A DNA stretch of 64,000 nucleotides. It comes from Prevotella sp. oral taxon 376. Its GTDB lineage: Bacteria; Bacteroidota; Bacteroidia; Bacteroidales; Bacteroidaceae. The DNA lies in contig NZ_PYXG01000001.1 in assembly GCF_003043945.1 (NCBI RefSeq), positions 930,001 to 994,000 of the forward strand. Direction: 5' to 3'. This document shows, in pieces, positions 26,882 through 35,062 of this stretch; position 1 is the stretch's first letter; each line of letters starts with the position of its first letter. Both the position numbers and the translations under genes were made by a program. The notes under the pieces were generated by a model, which saw nothing but the letters and a program-made list of their open reading frames with translations, was not told where the DNA came from and ran no database searches.

Positions 26882-28066
26882 TTAGGAGCCCATGACTTCT
26901 TGATAGAACCGAAGATATTCGTTTCCGATTTTCTCCGGTGAGAATCGTTCAATCACATCCTGACGGATGGTTTTTGCGTCATAGCTCGTGGCAAGGGCGG
27001 TTCGGAGTCCTTCTTCCAATGCTTCCGGCGTAAATCCTGAACAGCGGATGCCGTTGGCTGGAGTAATCAGTTCTTCTGTTCCACTGCATGGAAAAGCTAC
27101 GACGGGCAGTCCGCAAGCCATAGCCTCGATAGGGGTTTGGGCAAAGTTTTCCTTGAAACTCGGCATACAGAAATAGTCGGCAGCTGACAAGAACCATGAT
27201 AATTGTTCAGCATCATTTATTCGTCCCACCTCGATTACATTATCCCATGCAGAGTTGCCACGGTTCTTCCCTATGGCGAGAATACGATAGTCAGGGGATA
27301 TCCGGCCAAGGGCAGTCGAGAGTTCATTAAGCCCTTTGCGCGGTTCATTGATGTTGCAGGCGCAGAAAGCAAAGATTTTCGTCTCTGGGGCAATATTCAA
27401 CCTTACTCTTGCCTCTGTCTTATCCTTAGGTTGAAAAAGGCGATGGTCTACCATATTATATATGAGGGTCTTTCGCGCATGCGCAATCATCTCGTGATCT
27501 CCGTATTGTCGGAACCCCATTTTAGAAAGGAATACCACCCCCATTCTTTGCAATAGCCTGATTTTCTCAAGTTTCATGCGATAGTATTTCTGTTCTAAAG
27601 GATGCTGCGACAGTCTTTGTTGTTCAAGATTGGCGATACCGTAAAGCAGGTTTTCGTCGTGCATGGTAAAGATGATGGGTTTTTCTTGCAGGGTATCAAA
27701 GAAAGTCCTGTAGTCGAGGAATTCGCCAACCCAGTGGATATGGATGATATCCGCTTGTTTTACCAGGGGATGCCGACTAAGGTTGATGGGTGAGGTGGGC
27801 AGGGTATAGACGGCATTATACAGTTTGGTAAGCTCCCGGCAGACATTGCGGTCGTCTTTCATGTGGAGTAACTTACGGACTTTGTGCAATATGCTATGTG
27901 TGAAGTAGGTGTAGTTGCCATAACTGTGAACGAAATTGTCGGTATGCTTACGACGGCGTACGATGAGTTGGCTGTCGACCCCCAGTTCCCTTTGCGTCTT
28001 GCAGATGCGGTAGGCGCAGAGCCCGGCTCCGTTGAAATCGTCTGTGCTGATGTGTATAATCTTCAT
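26882..28066 (-). CDS. Glycosyltransferase family 4
   Basis: A 394-residue GT-B glycosyltransferase. It opens with MKIIHISTDDFNGAGLCAYR (acceptor domain with the Gly loop); the C-terminal nucleotide-sugar domain has FKENFAQTPIEAMACGLPVV (about 305-324), which holds the E-x7-E motif. It would add a hexose from a nucleotide sugar on the cytoplasmic side of the membrane. It is the last gene of a six-gene minus-strand envelope operon, 45 bp after the DUF5672 gene. The sugar and acceptor are not predictable from sequence. Confidence 0.9.
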   Translation of the reverse strand: MKIIHISTDDFNGAGLCAYRICKTQRELGVDSQLIVRRRKHTDNFVHSYGNYTYFTHSILHKVRKLLHMKDDRNVCRELTKLYNAVYTLPTSPINLSRHPLVKQADIIHIHWVGEFLDYRTFFDTLQEKPIIFTMHDENLLYGIANLEQQRLSQHPLEQKYYRMKLEKIRLLQRMGVVFLSKMGFRQYGDHEMIAHARKTLIYNMVDHRLFQPKDKTEARVRLNIAPETKIFAFCACNINEPRKGLNELSTALGRISPDYRILAIGKNRGNSAWDNVIEVGRINDAEQLSWFLSAADYFCMPSFKENFAQTPIEAMACGLPVVAFPCSGTEELITPANGIRCSGFTPEALEEGLRTALATSYDAKTIRQDVIERFSPEKIGNEYLRFYQEVMGS

Positions 28067-28111
28067 GAGAATACGGTTTTCTTAGAAATATGGGATTATG
28101 TTTTCCGCGGG

Positions 28112-28897
28112 CTACCGGATAGGGTTCTTGGGAATGAACGGTCTCCAGAAATCGATTCTTGTCGGCTTATTGAATCCATGGCAGCCCATTGGAAGTTGGT
28201 TTCCATTAAGTTCATAGCAGAGTCGGGGCTTCAGGTCAAACGAGAACTTGAGAGCTGTCTCCACGCTGGGATAGTTGAACTCTTCGGGTATTAATGCCCA
28301 GAAGAGATCTTCATTGTAAAGTACATCCCCCACGGATTGTGCGATAAATCGTCGTGCCTCGGCCTGATATTTCTCGCAGGCGCTGCTGAAAGATTTTATC
28401 CTGCGTAGGCAGAGTCCCCCGTTTCCGATGCGTCCGAACATGTCCTGATGCAGAATCTTGCCTTTGGGAGCGAGCCTCCTGCGCAGTCTGAGATATTGCT
28501 TCAGGGGAAACCTGCGGTAGCGGGGCCGCATCGGCCATGGTGCTGCCACGATATCGTATCCCTGTCGGCACCACTGTTCGAGTTCGTCGCGGAAGATCCA
28601 TGCGTCGGTGTGGCAGATCAGGATATATTCGCAGTCGGCAAACCTGTCGTAGAAATCTTTCGATATTGTCATCTCGTTGTACCCCCTAATGCCACGCTCC
28701 AATCCTAGCCACTGACTGCTGACACGCATTTCCTCGGCTTGCGGATAGAGCCAGAGAAGCTGTGCGATGTCTAAAGTCTCGGGAATCAAGAATACAATGG
28801 GATATGAAGCAAGTTTCCGCATCGTGTTTTCGAGCGAAGCTTCCTCTTCAGGTTTTAGTGGTAATCTGTATATAGGTATGACGACCTTTACAAGCAT
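28112..28897 (-). CDS. DUF5672 protein, probable glycosyltransferase-like
   Basis: A 261-residue protein of the DUF5672 family. Seen: VKVVIPIYRLPLKPEEE at the start, YILICHTDAWIFRDELEQW (about 90-108; DxD-like acidic pair region) and GRIGNGGLCLRRI (about 155-167), which in this family resembles the acceptor side of GT-A enzymes; NEDLFWAL follows near 195. It lies three bases after the GT2 gene and before the GT4 gene, supporting a sugar-transfer role, but no activity has been assigned with certainty to the family. Confidence 0.8.
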   Translation of the reverse strand: MLVKVVIPIYRLPLKPEEEASLENTMRKLASYPIVFLIPETLDIAQLLWLYPQAEEMRVSSQWLGLERGIRGYNEMTISKDFYDRFADCEYILICHTDAWIFRDELEQWCRQGYDIVAAPWPMRPRYRRFPLKQYLRLRRRLAPKGKILHQDMFGRIGNGGLCLRRIKSFSSACEKYQAEARRFIAQSVGDVLYNEDLFWALIPEEFNYPSVETALKFSFDLKPRLCYELNGNQLPMGCHGFNKPTRIDFWRPFIPKNPIR

Positions 28898-28900
28898 GGG

Positions 28901-29815
28901 CTATTCTCTTTTTCCTAAGCGTTCATGAATACCGTCCTGATAGGCACCCCAGAGCATCCCGAGGTCTTTCCAATGCCATGCCTTGCTGAAGGGCATGCTG
29001 AAAACGGCGGGGATGATATAGCCTACTACTCCGATGAAGCTGCGCAGGTAACGCACCCCCCAGTTGTTTCCGTAATGGTGGTTCAGGTAAGCCTCATTGC
29101 GCACCTGATAGTAACGCTTCCATTTTTTCTTTTGGTTTCGGGTGGTCCAGGTGTCGTTGCTGAAGAACTTATGCTTGTCCATCAAGGCATGGATGGCATA
29201 AATCAGCTTGAATCCAGCCAGATGAGCACGCAGACAATAGTCGGTGTCGTCGCAGAAAATAAACAGGTCCTTGTTGGGCAATCCTATTCTCTCCACGACC
29301 TCGCGTTGGATGAAAGGCCCCTCAAAGTCGCACCCCACGATGGGAATAGATGATTCTTTTGCGCGGTCGATTTCCTCATTCTTGAGTTTTTTGCCATGCA
29401 TGGAGGCAAAAGGATGCGAGAAATCGTAGTGCCGAAATTCGTGAGTGAAAGTCGTTCCGTCTACTTTCCGATGAGGCGCAACGATGCCTGCACCTTTGGT
29501 TTCAGCGGCTTTGAGTAGGTTTTCGAGACATTCTTCTTGAGGAAAAACATCGTCGTCCATGCACCAGATCCAGTCATACCCTCCCTCGTAGGCTTTTTGG
29601 ATTCCGGTATAGAAACCGCCGGAACCTCCTACATTCCCCTGATGTACGACCTCAAGGTCCGGCTGGTTGTCAAGCCATTCATAGGTGCCGTCAGTAGATC
29701 CATTGTCTATGACAATGATATTATCCAGCGAGCGGCTCTGCTTGCGTAGGCAATGGATGCCCCTTTCGAGCAGTTCCCTGCGGTTATAGGTTACTACGAC
29801 TGCCGTAATCTTCAT
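28901..29815 (-). CDS. Glycosyltransferase family 2
   Basis: A 304-residue GT-A enzyme. The N-terminal ITAVVVTYNRRELLERGI, VIDNGSTDGT (about 36-45), WCMDDDVFPQEE (about 83-94, the DxD metal site) and FIFCDDTDYCLRA (about 203-215, catalytic base region) are all present. The wording GNVGGSGGFYTGI is like rhamnosyl- and galactofuranosyl-transferases. Its start overlaps the acyltransferase stop by four bases, so translation is coupled. Confidence 0.9.
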   Translation of the reverse strand: MKITAVVVTYNRRELLERGIHCLRKQSRSLDNIIVIDNGSTDGTYEWLDNQPDLEVVHQGNVGGSGGFYTGIQKAYEGGYDWIWCMDDDVFPQEECLENLLKAAETKGAGIVAPHRKVDGTTFTHEFRHYDFSHPFASMHGKKLKNEEIDRAKESSIPIVGCDFEGPFIQREVVERIGLPNKDLFIFCDDTDYCLRAHLAGFKLIYAIHALMDKHKFFSNDTWTTRNQKKKWKRYYQVRNEAYLNHHYGNNWGVRYLRSFIGVVGYIIPAVFSMPFSKAWHWKDLGMLWGAYQDGIHERLGKRE

Positions 29816-30780
29816 TTTCTCAATCTTGTTTTAAGGGTTTCCGAGGTCTCGTTGTTCTCGCGGTGCACCACCTTTCCGTCTTTCTCCACCCAGTCGCGGT
29901 CGAACTCTTCATGGGTTCGCTTCCATCGGTTATGGCTCCAGAGCCAGTTGGCGGGATCTCGATGGATGCTTTCTTCGAGCATTTTAAAATACCAGTCGGT
30001 GATTTCCCATTCCACGGTTTTCTTGGGTTCTGTGGTCATTAAGCGCATGTCGCATTGGTAATAGCCGCGTTTCACTCGGCGTATATCGCCGTAAAACACG
30101 GCCTGATTGGTATGGCGCACAATGCGTTCGGAGCCTGTAAGTACAGGTGTGTCATGATGGAGAAAGTCAATCCAGTGGTGGATGTTCCACCACAGAGGCA
30201 CCTGATCAGCGATATATCCCACTACTACGGGATGTCCCTCTTGATTGAACTGGATGATTTTGCGCAGTGATTCCTGCATGGGAATACAAAGGGCGTTCTG
30301 CTTTTCTCGAGCTTTCTTAAACAGTTTGTCCATGGCCTTGTTCTCAAGTGGGTGATAAAGCTCGCAGCACTGGCAGTCTTCTGTTATCCAGAGCGGTAAT
30401 GAGGTTACCCATTCCCAGTTGAAGACATGGCCGAGATAGACTGCGACAGACCGCCCGTCCTTCAGCAGCCGGTTGATTTCGTCAACCCCTGTGTAAACCA
30501 TGCGGCGGCGGGACTCTGCCTTGCTGATAGTCATCAGTTTGATGGTTTCCATGAGATAGTCGCAAAATTGGCGATAGAACTGTTTCTCAATGGTGCGCAA
30601 TTCAGCCTCGCTCTTTTCCGGAAACGACTCTGTGAGGTTCTTCCATATCACCTTATGGCGATATTTCACCCCATGTGCTGTCAGCAGATAGAGCCCGTCG
30701 CTGAACAGATAGAGCACCCTGAAGGGCAGCAGCGACATGAGCCACCAGAGGACATAGCATATCAAGTAGATGATTTTCAT
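29812..30780 (-). CDS. LpxL/HtrB-like lauroyl-type acyltransferase
   Basis: A 322-residue protein of the lipid A acyltransferase family. An N-terminal membrane anchor (about 1-25) precedes the catalytic H-x4-E motif in YLGHVFNWEW (about 113-122); DPANWLWSHNRWK (about 275-287) is the C-terminal signature of the family. It should add a secondary acyl chain to a lipid A-type or related glycolipid at the inner membrane. It overlaps both neighbours by four bases (sulfatase-fold transferase upstream, GT2 downstream). Confidence 0.88.
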   Translation of the reverse strand: MKIIYLICYVLWWLMSLLPFRVLYLFSDGLYLLTAHGVKYRHKVIWKNLTESFPEKSEAELRTIEKQFYRQFCDYLMETIKLMTISKAESRRRMVYTGVDEINRLLKDGRSVAVYLGHVFNWEWVTSLPLWITEDCQCCELYHPLENKAMDKLFKKAREKQNALCIPMQESLRKIIQFNQEGHPVVVGYIADQVPLWWNIHHWIDFLHHDTPVLTGSERIVRHTNQAVFYGDIRRVKRGYYQCDMRLMTTEPKKTVEWEITDWYFKMLEESIHRDPANWLWSHNRWKRTHEEFDRDWVEKDGKVVHRENNETSETLKTRLRK

Positions 30781-32750
30781 TTACCGGGCATCAGTTTATC
30801 GTTTACCATTCGTTGCATATATTGCTGTATGATGGCCTTGATTTCACGCTCCATCTGTTGCTGCCGGGGCACTTTCCCTACGAGGTTATGCTTCATGAGC
30901 CTGTCCGTGAGGGCATATAAAGCCTTGGTCTTCTGTCCGTCGAATTGTAGCACATAGCCGTATTTCACATATTGGTAAGTGCCGTTCAGATAGTTGACCG
31001 CATAGGTCTCTTCAGCCGGTGTGCTCATGAGGTCGCATCCGAAGGAAAGATACGGCTTGTCATAGCCCAGTATTCCGAGCACGGTAGGCATGATGTCTAT
31101 CTGCTGGGCGATGGCATCCTGCATGCCGGGTCGTACCTCTCCGCTTGGGTCGTAGATGATGATGGGTGAGGCGAAAAGGCCGAGGTCGGTCTCGTATTCT
31201 GCATGACAGCTCTGGTTGGTGTGGTCGCTTGTCATCACGAAGAGGGTATTCTTGAACCATGGCTGCCTGCTTGCGTTCTCGAAGAACTTGCCGATGGCCA
31301 TGTCGGTGTAGCGGATGCACTTATGGATGGGCACCTTGCCCTCCTTGAAAACATTCCGGTATTGTTCCGGCACCTCAAAGGGATGGTGGCTCGACACGGT
31401 GAAGAGTGCCGTCATGAAGGGTTGTCTGAGTTCCCCGATCTTGGCACACCAGTATTGCAGGAACGGCTCATCCCAGATTCCCCAGTTGCCGTCGAAATCC
31501 TTATCGCCCCCGAAGCGGCTGTCGGCATCGTAGTCCTGCCGGCCGTAGTATTCCTGGAATCCCGTCTTATTGGCAAAGGCCAGGAATCCCATGCTGCCCC
31601 GGTTGGCACCGTGGAAGAAGGCCGTCTCATAACCTTCTTTGCCGAGGATTCCCGCAATGCTGGTATACGAGTTCATGGAGGCGGGCGTGAGCACGAACGG
31701 CTCGACGAACATCGGGATTCCGCAGAGCACGGAGGGCATGCCGTCGATGCTCTTGCGCCCATTGCAGAAAGAGTATTTGTAGACGCGGCTCTTCTCTACG
31801 AGCTTGTCCACATTCGGGGTGTAGCCCTTGTATCTGCCATTTTCGAGCCAGTCGTTAAAGGCTCCGATATATTCTCTGCCAAAGCTTTCTACGATGAGAA
31901 TCACCACATTTTTCTTCTGAAAGGCATGCGTGGGCCTGGGGGTATGGATGGGGGTGAATACCCGTTGCAGTTCGTCTTGGCTCTTGTAATAGTCAGGGAC
32001 GACAAAGACGCTCTTGCCGATGGTTCTCAGGAGGGCGAATGGCGTGTTGAGTACCAGTCCGCACTCTATGGGTCGGTCTACATATTGGTTGGCATTGTTG
32101 ATGGTGATGGGTCGGATTCCCGTTCCTAATCCTCCACGGGCACCGCCTATGCAAAGTGGAACGGCGGCGGCGAGGAAGAGCGTGTACCATCCCGCGAATT
32201 TCCATCGCTGCCTGAGAGTGGGATAGTCTTTGCGGTTGGTTCTGGGCATCACATAGAGTTTCCACATCAGCCAGACTGCCACGATGGCGAGGATGACCAG
32301 ATACCAGTGGTTGATTAGTTCCGTCGCGAAGATGCCGCCGAGGTTTCCCTCGTTGTCAAATTCCTGAAAGACGCTGGTTGTGGTTCGCCTTGAGGTGTAG
32401 GGGAAGTAGACGGAGTCGCCGAGATTGATGATGAAGGCGAGCGCGTTTACCACCACGAAGAGCCATTTGCAGATTTTGTGATAGAGCGGGGTCTCTTTGA
32501 TGAGCAGGGGGAAGAGCATCATCAGGATGTAGAGCATGTGGGTATAGACGATGGCGGTGCGGTCGAACATGAATCCTCCGCCGAACATCCGGCACAAATG
32601 CCCGAGGCTGAGGTCGGCAGAAAGCAGATCCCAGTTTTCCAGCAGAAATTCTACTCGGGCTATCAAGTAGTAGATGAATGCCATTGCCAGATTGACCACG
32701 AGTGCTATGGCAGGTCCCATTTGGGTATCTAAAATCGTTTTTTTCTTCAT
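30777..32750 (-). CDS. LTA synthase-like membrane phosphotransferase (sulfatase fold)
   Basis: A 657-residue protein. About five membrane helices (residues about 10-205) are followed by an extracytoplasmic sulfatase-type domain: VILIVESFGREY (metal Glu, about 286-297), NGRKSIDGMPS (nucleophile Ser region), TVSSHHPFEVP and MTSDHTNQS (Asp-His metal ligands). It matches the LtaS/MdoB/EptA superfamily, which moves phosphoglycerol or phosphoethanolamine headgroups onto glycolipids or glycans in the periplasm. True lipoteichoic acid is not expected in this Gram-negative lineage, so modification of a lipid A-linked or periplasmic glycan is the likelier role. Confidence 0.88.
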   Translation of the reverse strand: MKKKTILDTQMGPAIALVVNLAMAFIYYLIARVEFLLENWDLLSADLSLGHLCRMFGGGFMFDRTAIVYTHMLYILMMLFPLLIKETPLYHKICKWLFVVVNALAFIINLGDSVYFPYTSRRTTTSVFQEFDNEGNLGGIFATELINHWYLVILAIVAVWLMWKLYVMPRTNRKDYPTLRQRWKFAGWYTLFLAAAVPLCIGGARGGLGTGIRPITINNANQYVDRPIECGLVLNTPFALLRTIGKSVFVVPDYYKSQDELQRVFTPIHTPRPTHAFQKKNVVILIVESFGREYIGAFNDWLENGRYKGYTPNVDKLVEKSRVYKYSFCNGRKSIDGMPSVLCGIPMFVEPFVLTPASMNSYTSIAGILGKEGYETAFFHGANRGSMGFLAFANKTGFQEYYGRQDYDADSRFGGDKDFDGNWGIWDEPFLQYWCAKIGELRQPFMTALFTVSSHHPFEVPEQYRNVFKEGKVPIHKCIRYTDMAIGKFFENASRQPWFKNTLFVMTSDHTNQSCHAEYETDLGLFASPIIIYDPSGEVRPGMQDAIAQQIDIMPTVLGILGYDKPYLSFGCDLMSTPAEETYAVNYLNGTYQYVKYGYVLQFDGQKTKALYALTDRLMKHNLVGKVPRQQQMEREIKAIIQQYMQRMVNDKLMPGK

Positions 32751-32850
32751 AGAAATGGCTATTCAAGTCGTCTTCTCCGTGTCTGTCTCCGGGGGGGCGG
32801 AAGCCAAAAGCGTTCCCTTGGGCAGCCAGGGGAGGCCTACTTACTGTTCT

Positions 32851-34680
32851 TTATATCTCCTGCATATCGTGCAGTTTCTTGTAATATCCGTTTTTCTCAA
32901 TCAGTTCGTCATGTGTGCCCCGTTCCACGATTTCCCCTTCATGGAGCACGCAGATTTCGTCGGAATTCTTGATGGTTGACAGCCGGTGTGCCACGGCAAT
33001 GGTGGTGCGCGTCTTCATAAGCTTGGTGAGCGCGTCCTGCACCAGCCGTTCGCTCTCGGTGTCAAGGGCCGATGTAGCCTCGTCAAGGATGAGGATGGGC
33101 GGGTTCTTGAGGATGGCGCGGGCGATGGAGATGCGCTGCCGCTGTCCACCGGAAAGTCTGCCACCCCGGTCGCCGATATTGGTTTCGAACTGGTAATCCG
33201 ACTCCATGATGAAGTCGTAGGCATTGGCAATCCTTGCGGCCTTTTCCACTTCTTCCTTCGTCGCATTGTTCACGCCGAAGGTAATGTTGTTATAGTAGGT
33301 ATCGTTAAATAGGATGGCTTCCTGATTCACATTCCCGATGAGCTTGCGCAGGTCGTGGATGCCAAGTTCTTTCACATTGATTCCGTCGATGAGCACCTCG
33401 CCTTCCTGCACATCATAGTAGCGGGGGATGAGGTCGAGCAGGGTCGACTTGCCGCTTCCGCTCTGCCCCACCAGGGCTACGGTCTTGCCCTTGGGGATGA
33501 CGAGGTTGATGTCTTTCAGCACCCATTGCTGCTCGTATTTGAACGAAACATGGCGAAACTCTATCTGGTGATTGAAGTTTGCGATGTGTATGGGGCTTTC
33601 CGTCTCCTTGATGTCTATCTCCGCGTTCAGAATCTTGTCGATGCGTTCCATGGAGGCCAGTCCCTTCGGGATGTTGTAGCCGGCTCGCGAGAACTCTTTC
33701 AGCGGGTTGATGATGGAATAGAGGATGGTCAGGTAGTAGATGAATACCGGACCGCTGATCTGGTGGCTGCGCATGACCATGATGCCGCCGAACCACAGCA
33801 CGATGACAATCATCAGCGTACCGAGGAACTCACTCATGGGGTGGGCGGCCTGCTGGCGTATCTGCACGCGCATCAAGTCGTTGCGATAGGCCGAGTTGGT
33901 GCGGTCGAAGCGGCGGTTCATCTTGCCTTCCGCCGCGAAGGCCTTGATGATGCGGAGCCCCCCGAGGGTCTCCTCCACTTGGCTCATGGTGTCGCTCCAG
34001 AGCGTCTGTGCCTTGATGGAGTTGGCCTTCAGCTTTCTGCCCACAAAGCCCATGAACCATCCGAAGACCGGCACGAAGAACAAGGTGAAGAGCGTGAGCT
34101 TCCAGGACACCAGCACGAGGGCTATGAAATAGGCCACGATGAGTATCGGGTTCTTGATGAGCATGTCGACCCATGCCATGATGGAGTTCTCTATCTCCTG
34201 CACATCACCGCTCATGCGGGCGATGATGTCGCCCTTGCGCTCGTCGGAGAAGAACCCTAAGTGCAGCGAGGTGATTTTTCGGTAGAGCAGGTTGCGGATG
34301 TCGCGCACCACGCCCGTGCGTACCGGGATGATGAATGCCGATGACAAGAAGTAGGAACCGGTCTTGAGAAAGGTCATGAAGGTGAGTGCCAGCCCGATGA
34401 TAAGAATGGTCGTTACGGGATTGGTGAGCTCTATGAGCTGGCGCACATAGTAGTCGGCGTTGTTGCTCAATACATCGGTAAACTTGCCCGAACCCCACTC
34501 CATGAGATGCGTTGCAGTAGCATGTCCCGCCGTGTTGAAGAGTATCTGCAGGAGCGGGATGATGGCTGCGAACGAGAAGATGTTGAGTATCGCGGAGATC
34601 AGGTTGAAAACAATCGACCAGATCAGATATTTCTTGTAGGGCGGCACGAAGCGCCTGATGACTTGTAGGAATTCCTTCAT
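32851..34680 (-). CDS. MsbA-like ABC exporter, permease fused to ATPase
   Basis: A 609-residue type IV ABC exporter half-transporter. Six membrane helices (about 15-330) precede the ATPase with Walker A ALVGQSGSGKSTLLDL (about 388-403), signature LSGGQRQRISIARA and Walker B PILILDEATSALD, plus the H-loop AHRLSTI. Lipid flippase MsbA is the best match in length and context: genes for an LpxL-like acyltransferase, an LtaS-like enzyme and glycosyltransferases follow in the same direction. The ATG at 34680 is chosen because the promoter -7 box ends five bases upstream; the in-frame ATG at 34716 lies upstream of that box. Confidence 0.9.
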   Translation of the reverse strand: MKEFLQVIRRFVPPYKKYLIWSIVFNLISAILNIFSFAAIIPLLQILFNTAGHATATHLMEWGSGKFTDVLSNNADYYVRQLIELTNPVTTILIIGLALTFMTFLKTGSYFLSSAFIIPVRTGVVRDIRNLLYRKITSLHLGFFSDERKGDIIARMSGDVQEIENSIMAWVDMLIKNPILIVAYFIALVLVSWKLTLFTLFFVPVFGWFMGFVGRKLKANSIKAQTLWSDTMSQVEETLGGLRIIKAFAAEGKMNRRFDRTNSAYRNDLMRVQIRQQAAHPMSEFLGTLMIVIVLWFGGIMVMRSHQISGPVFIYYLTILYSIINPLKEFSRAGYNIPKGLASMERIDKILNAEIDIKETESPIHIANFNHQIEFRHVSFKYEQQWVLKDINLVIPKGKTVALVGQSGSGKSTLLDLIPRYYDVQEGEVLIDGINVKELGIHDLRKLIGNVNQEAILFNDTYYNNITFGVNNATKEEVEKAARIANAYDFIMESDYQFETNIGDRGGRLSGGQRQRISIARAILKNPPILILDEATSALDTESERLVQDALTKLMKTRTTIAVAHRLSTIKNSDEICVLHEGEIVERGTHDELIEKNGYYKKLHDMQEI

Positions 34681-34685
34681 GGCTG

Positions 34686-34717
34686 CAAAGATACATTTTT
34701 TATATAGGACGACCAAA
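34686..34717 (-). promoter_or_regulatory. Promoter of the MsbA-like exporter operon
   Basis: On the minus strand TTTG (34717-34714) and TATCTTTG (34693-34686) are exactly 20 bp apart. Only five bases separate the -7 box from the ATG at 34680, so transcription should start at or next to the start codon. Confidence 0.8.
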
Positions 34718-34874
34718 TTATATGCCGATTTTTTCGTTTCCGTTTTCTCGTGGAAAAAGCTCTGAATATACGATAGGAAAAGCGTAGGACTATAACCGCG
34801 ATTCGTGTCCTGTCCCCGGGAAGATTGTTAGCGGTGACCCAGGAAATGACCTGAGTCCCGGACGGAGACAGGAG

Positions 34875-34907
34875 AAAACCGGCCGGGAGGCGGTTTTCCG
34901 GCCGGTT
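34875..34907 (-). terminator. Probable miaB terminator hairpin
   Basis: AACCGGCC and GGCCGGTT pair perfectly around a 15-base loop; on the minus strand the stem is followed by TTCTCC, a weak T-run. It lies about 155 bp after the miaB stop codon, directly after the 22-bp repeat array on that strand. The 382-bp gap 34681-35062 holds this hairpin, the array and the exporter promoter, and no gene. Confidence 0.5.
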
Positions 34908-34993
34908 ACAAACAGCGTGTAACAGGATTACAAACAGCGTGTAACAGGATTACAAACCGCTTGTAACACGATTCCACACGGCTTGTAATGGGG
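34906..34993. repeat. Four tandem 22-bp units, each an imperfect palindrome
   Basis: Units at 34906-34927, 34928-34949, 34950-34971 and 34972-34993. The first two are identical; the third and fourth are diverged. Each holds TTACAA-like and TTGTAA-like half-sites around six bases (consensus TTACAAACNGCNTGTAA). The array is about 190-280 bp upstream of the exporter promoter and downstream of miaB. The regular 22-bp period, about two helical turns, would suit a dimeric regulator binding on one face. No spacers are present, so it is not a CRISPR array. Confidence 0.85.
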
Positions 34994-35062
34994 ACGGGAG
35001 CGGCTTTTGTTTTTCCGCAATGCCGCCGCCGGCGGAATCGTTTGTGGGGAAAGGTGGCCGGG

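Noticed and set aside
34906..34993. Possible CRISPR array
   Set aside because: The 22-bp units are contiguous with no spacers, and no cas gene is in the window.
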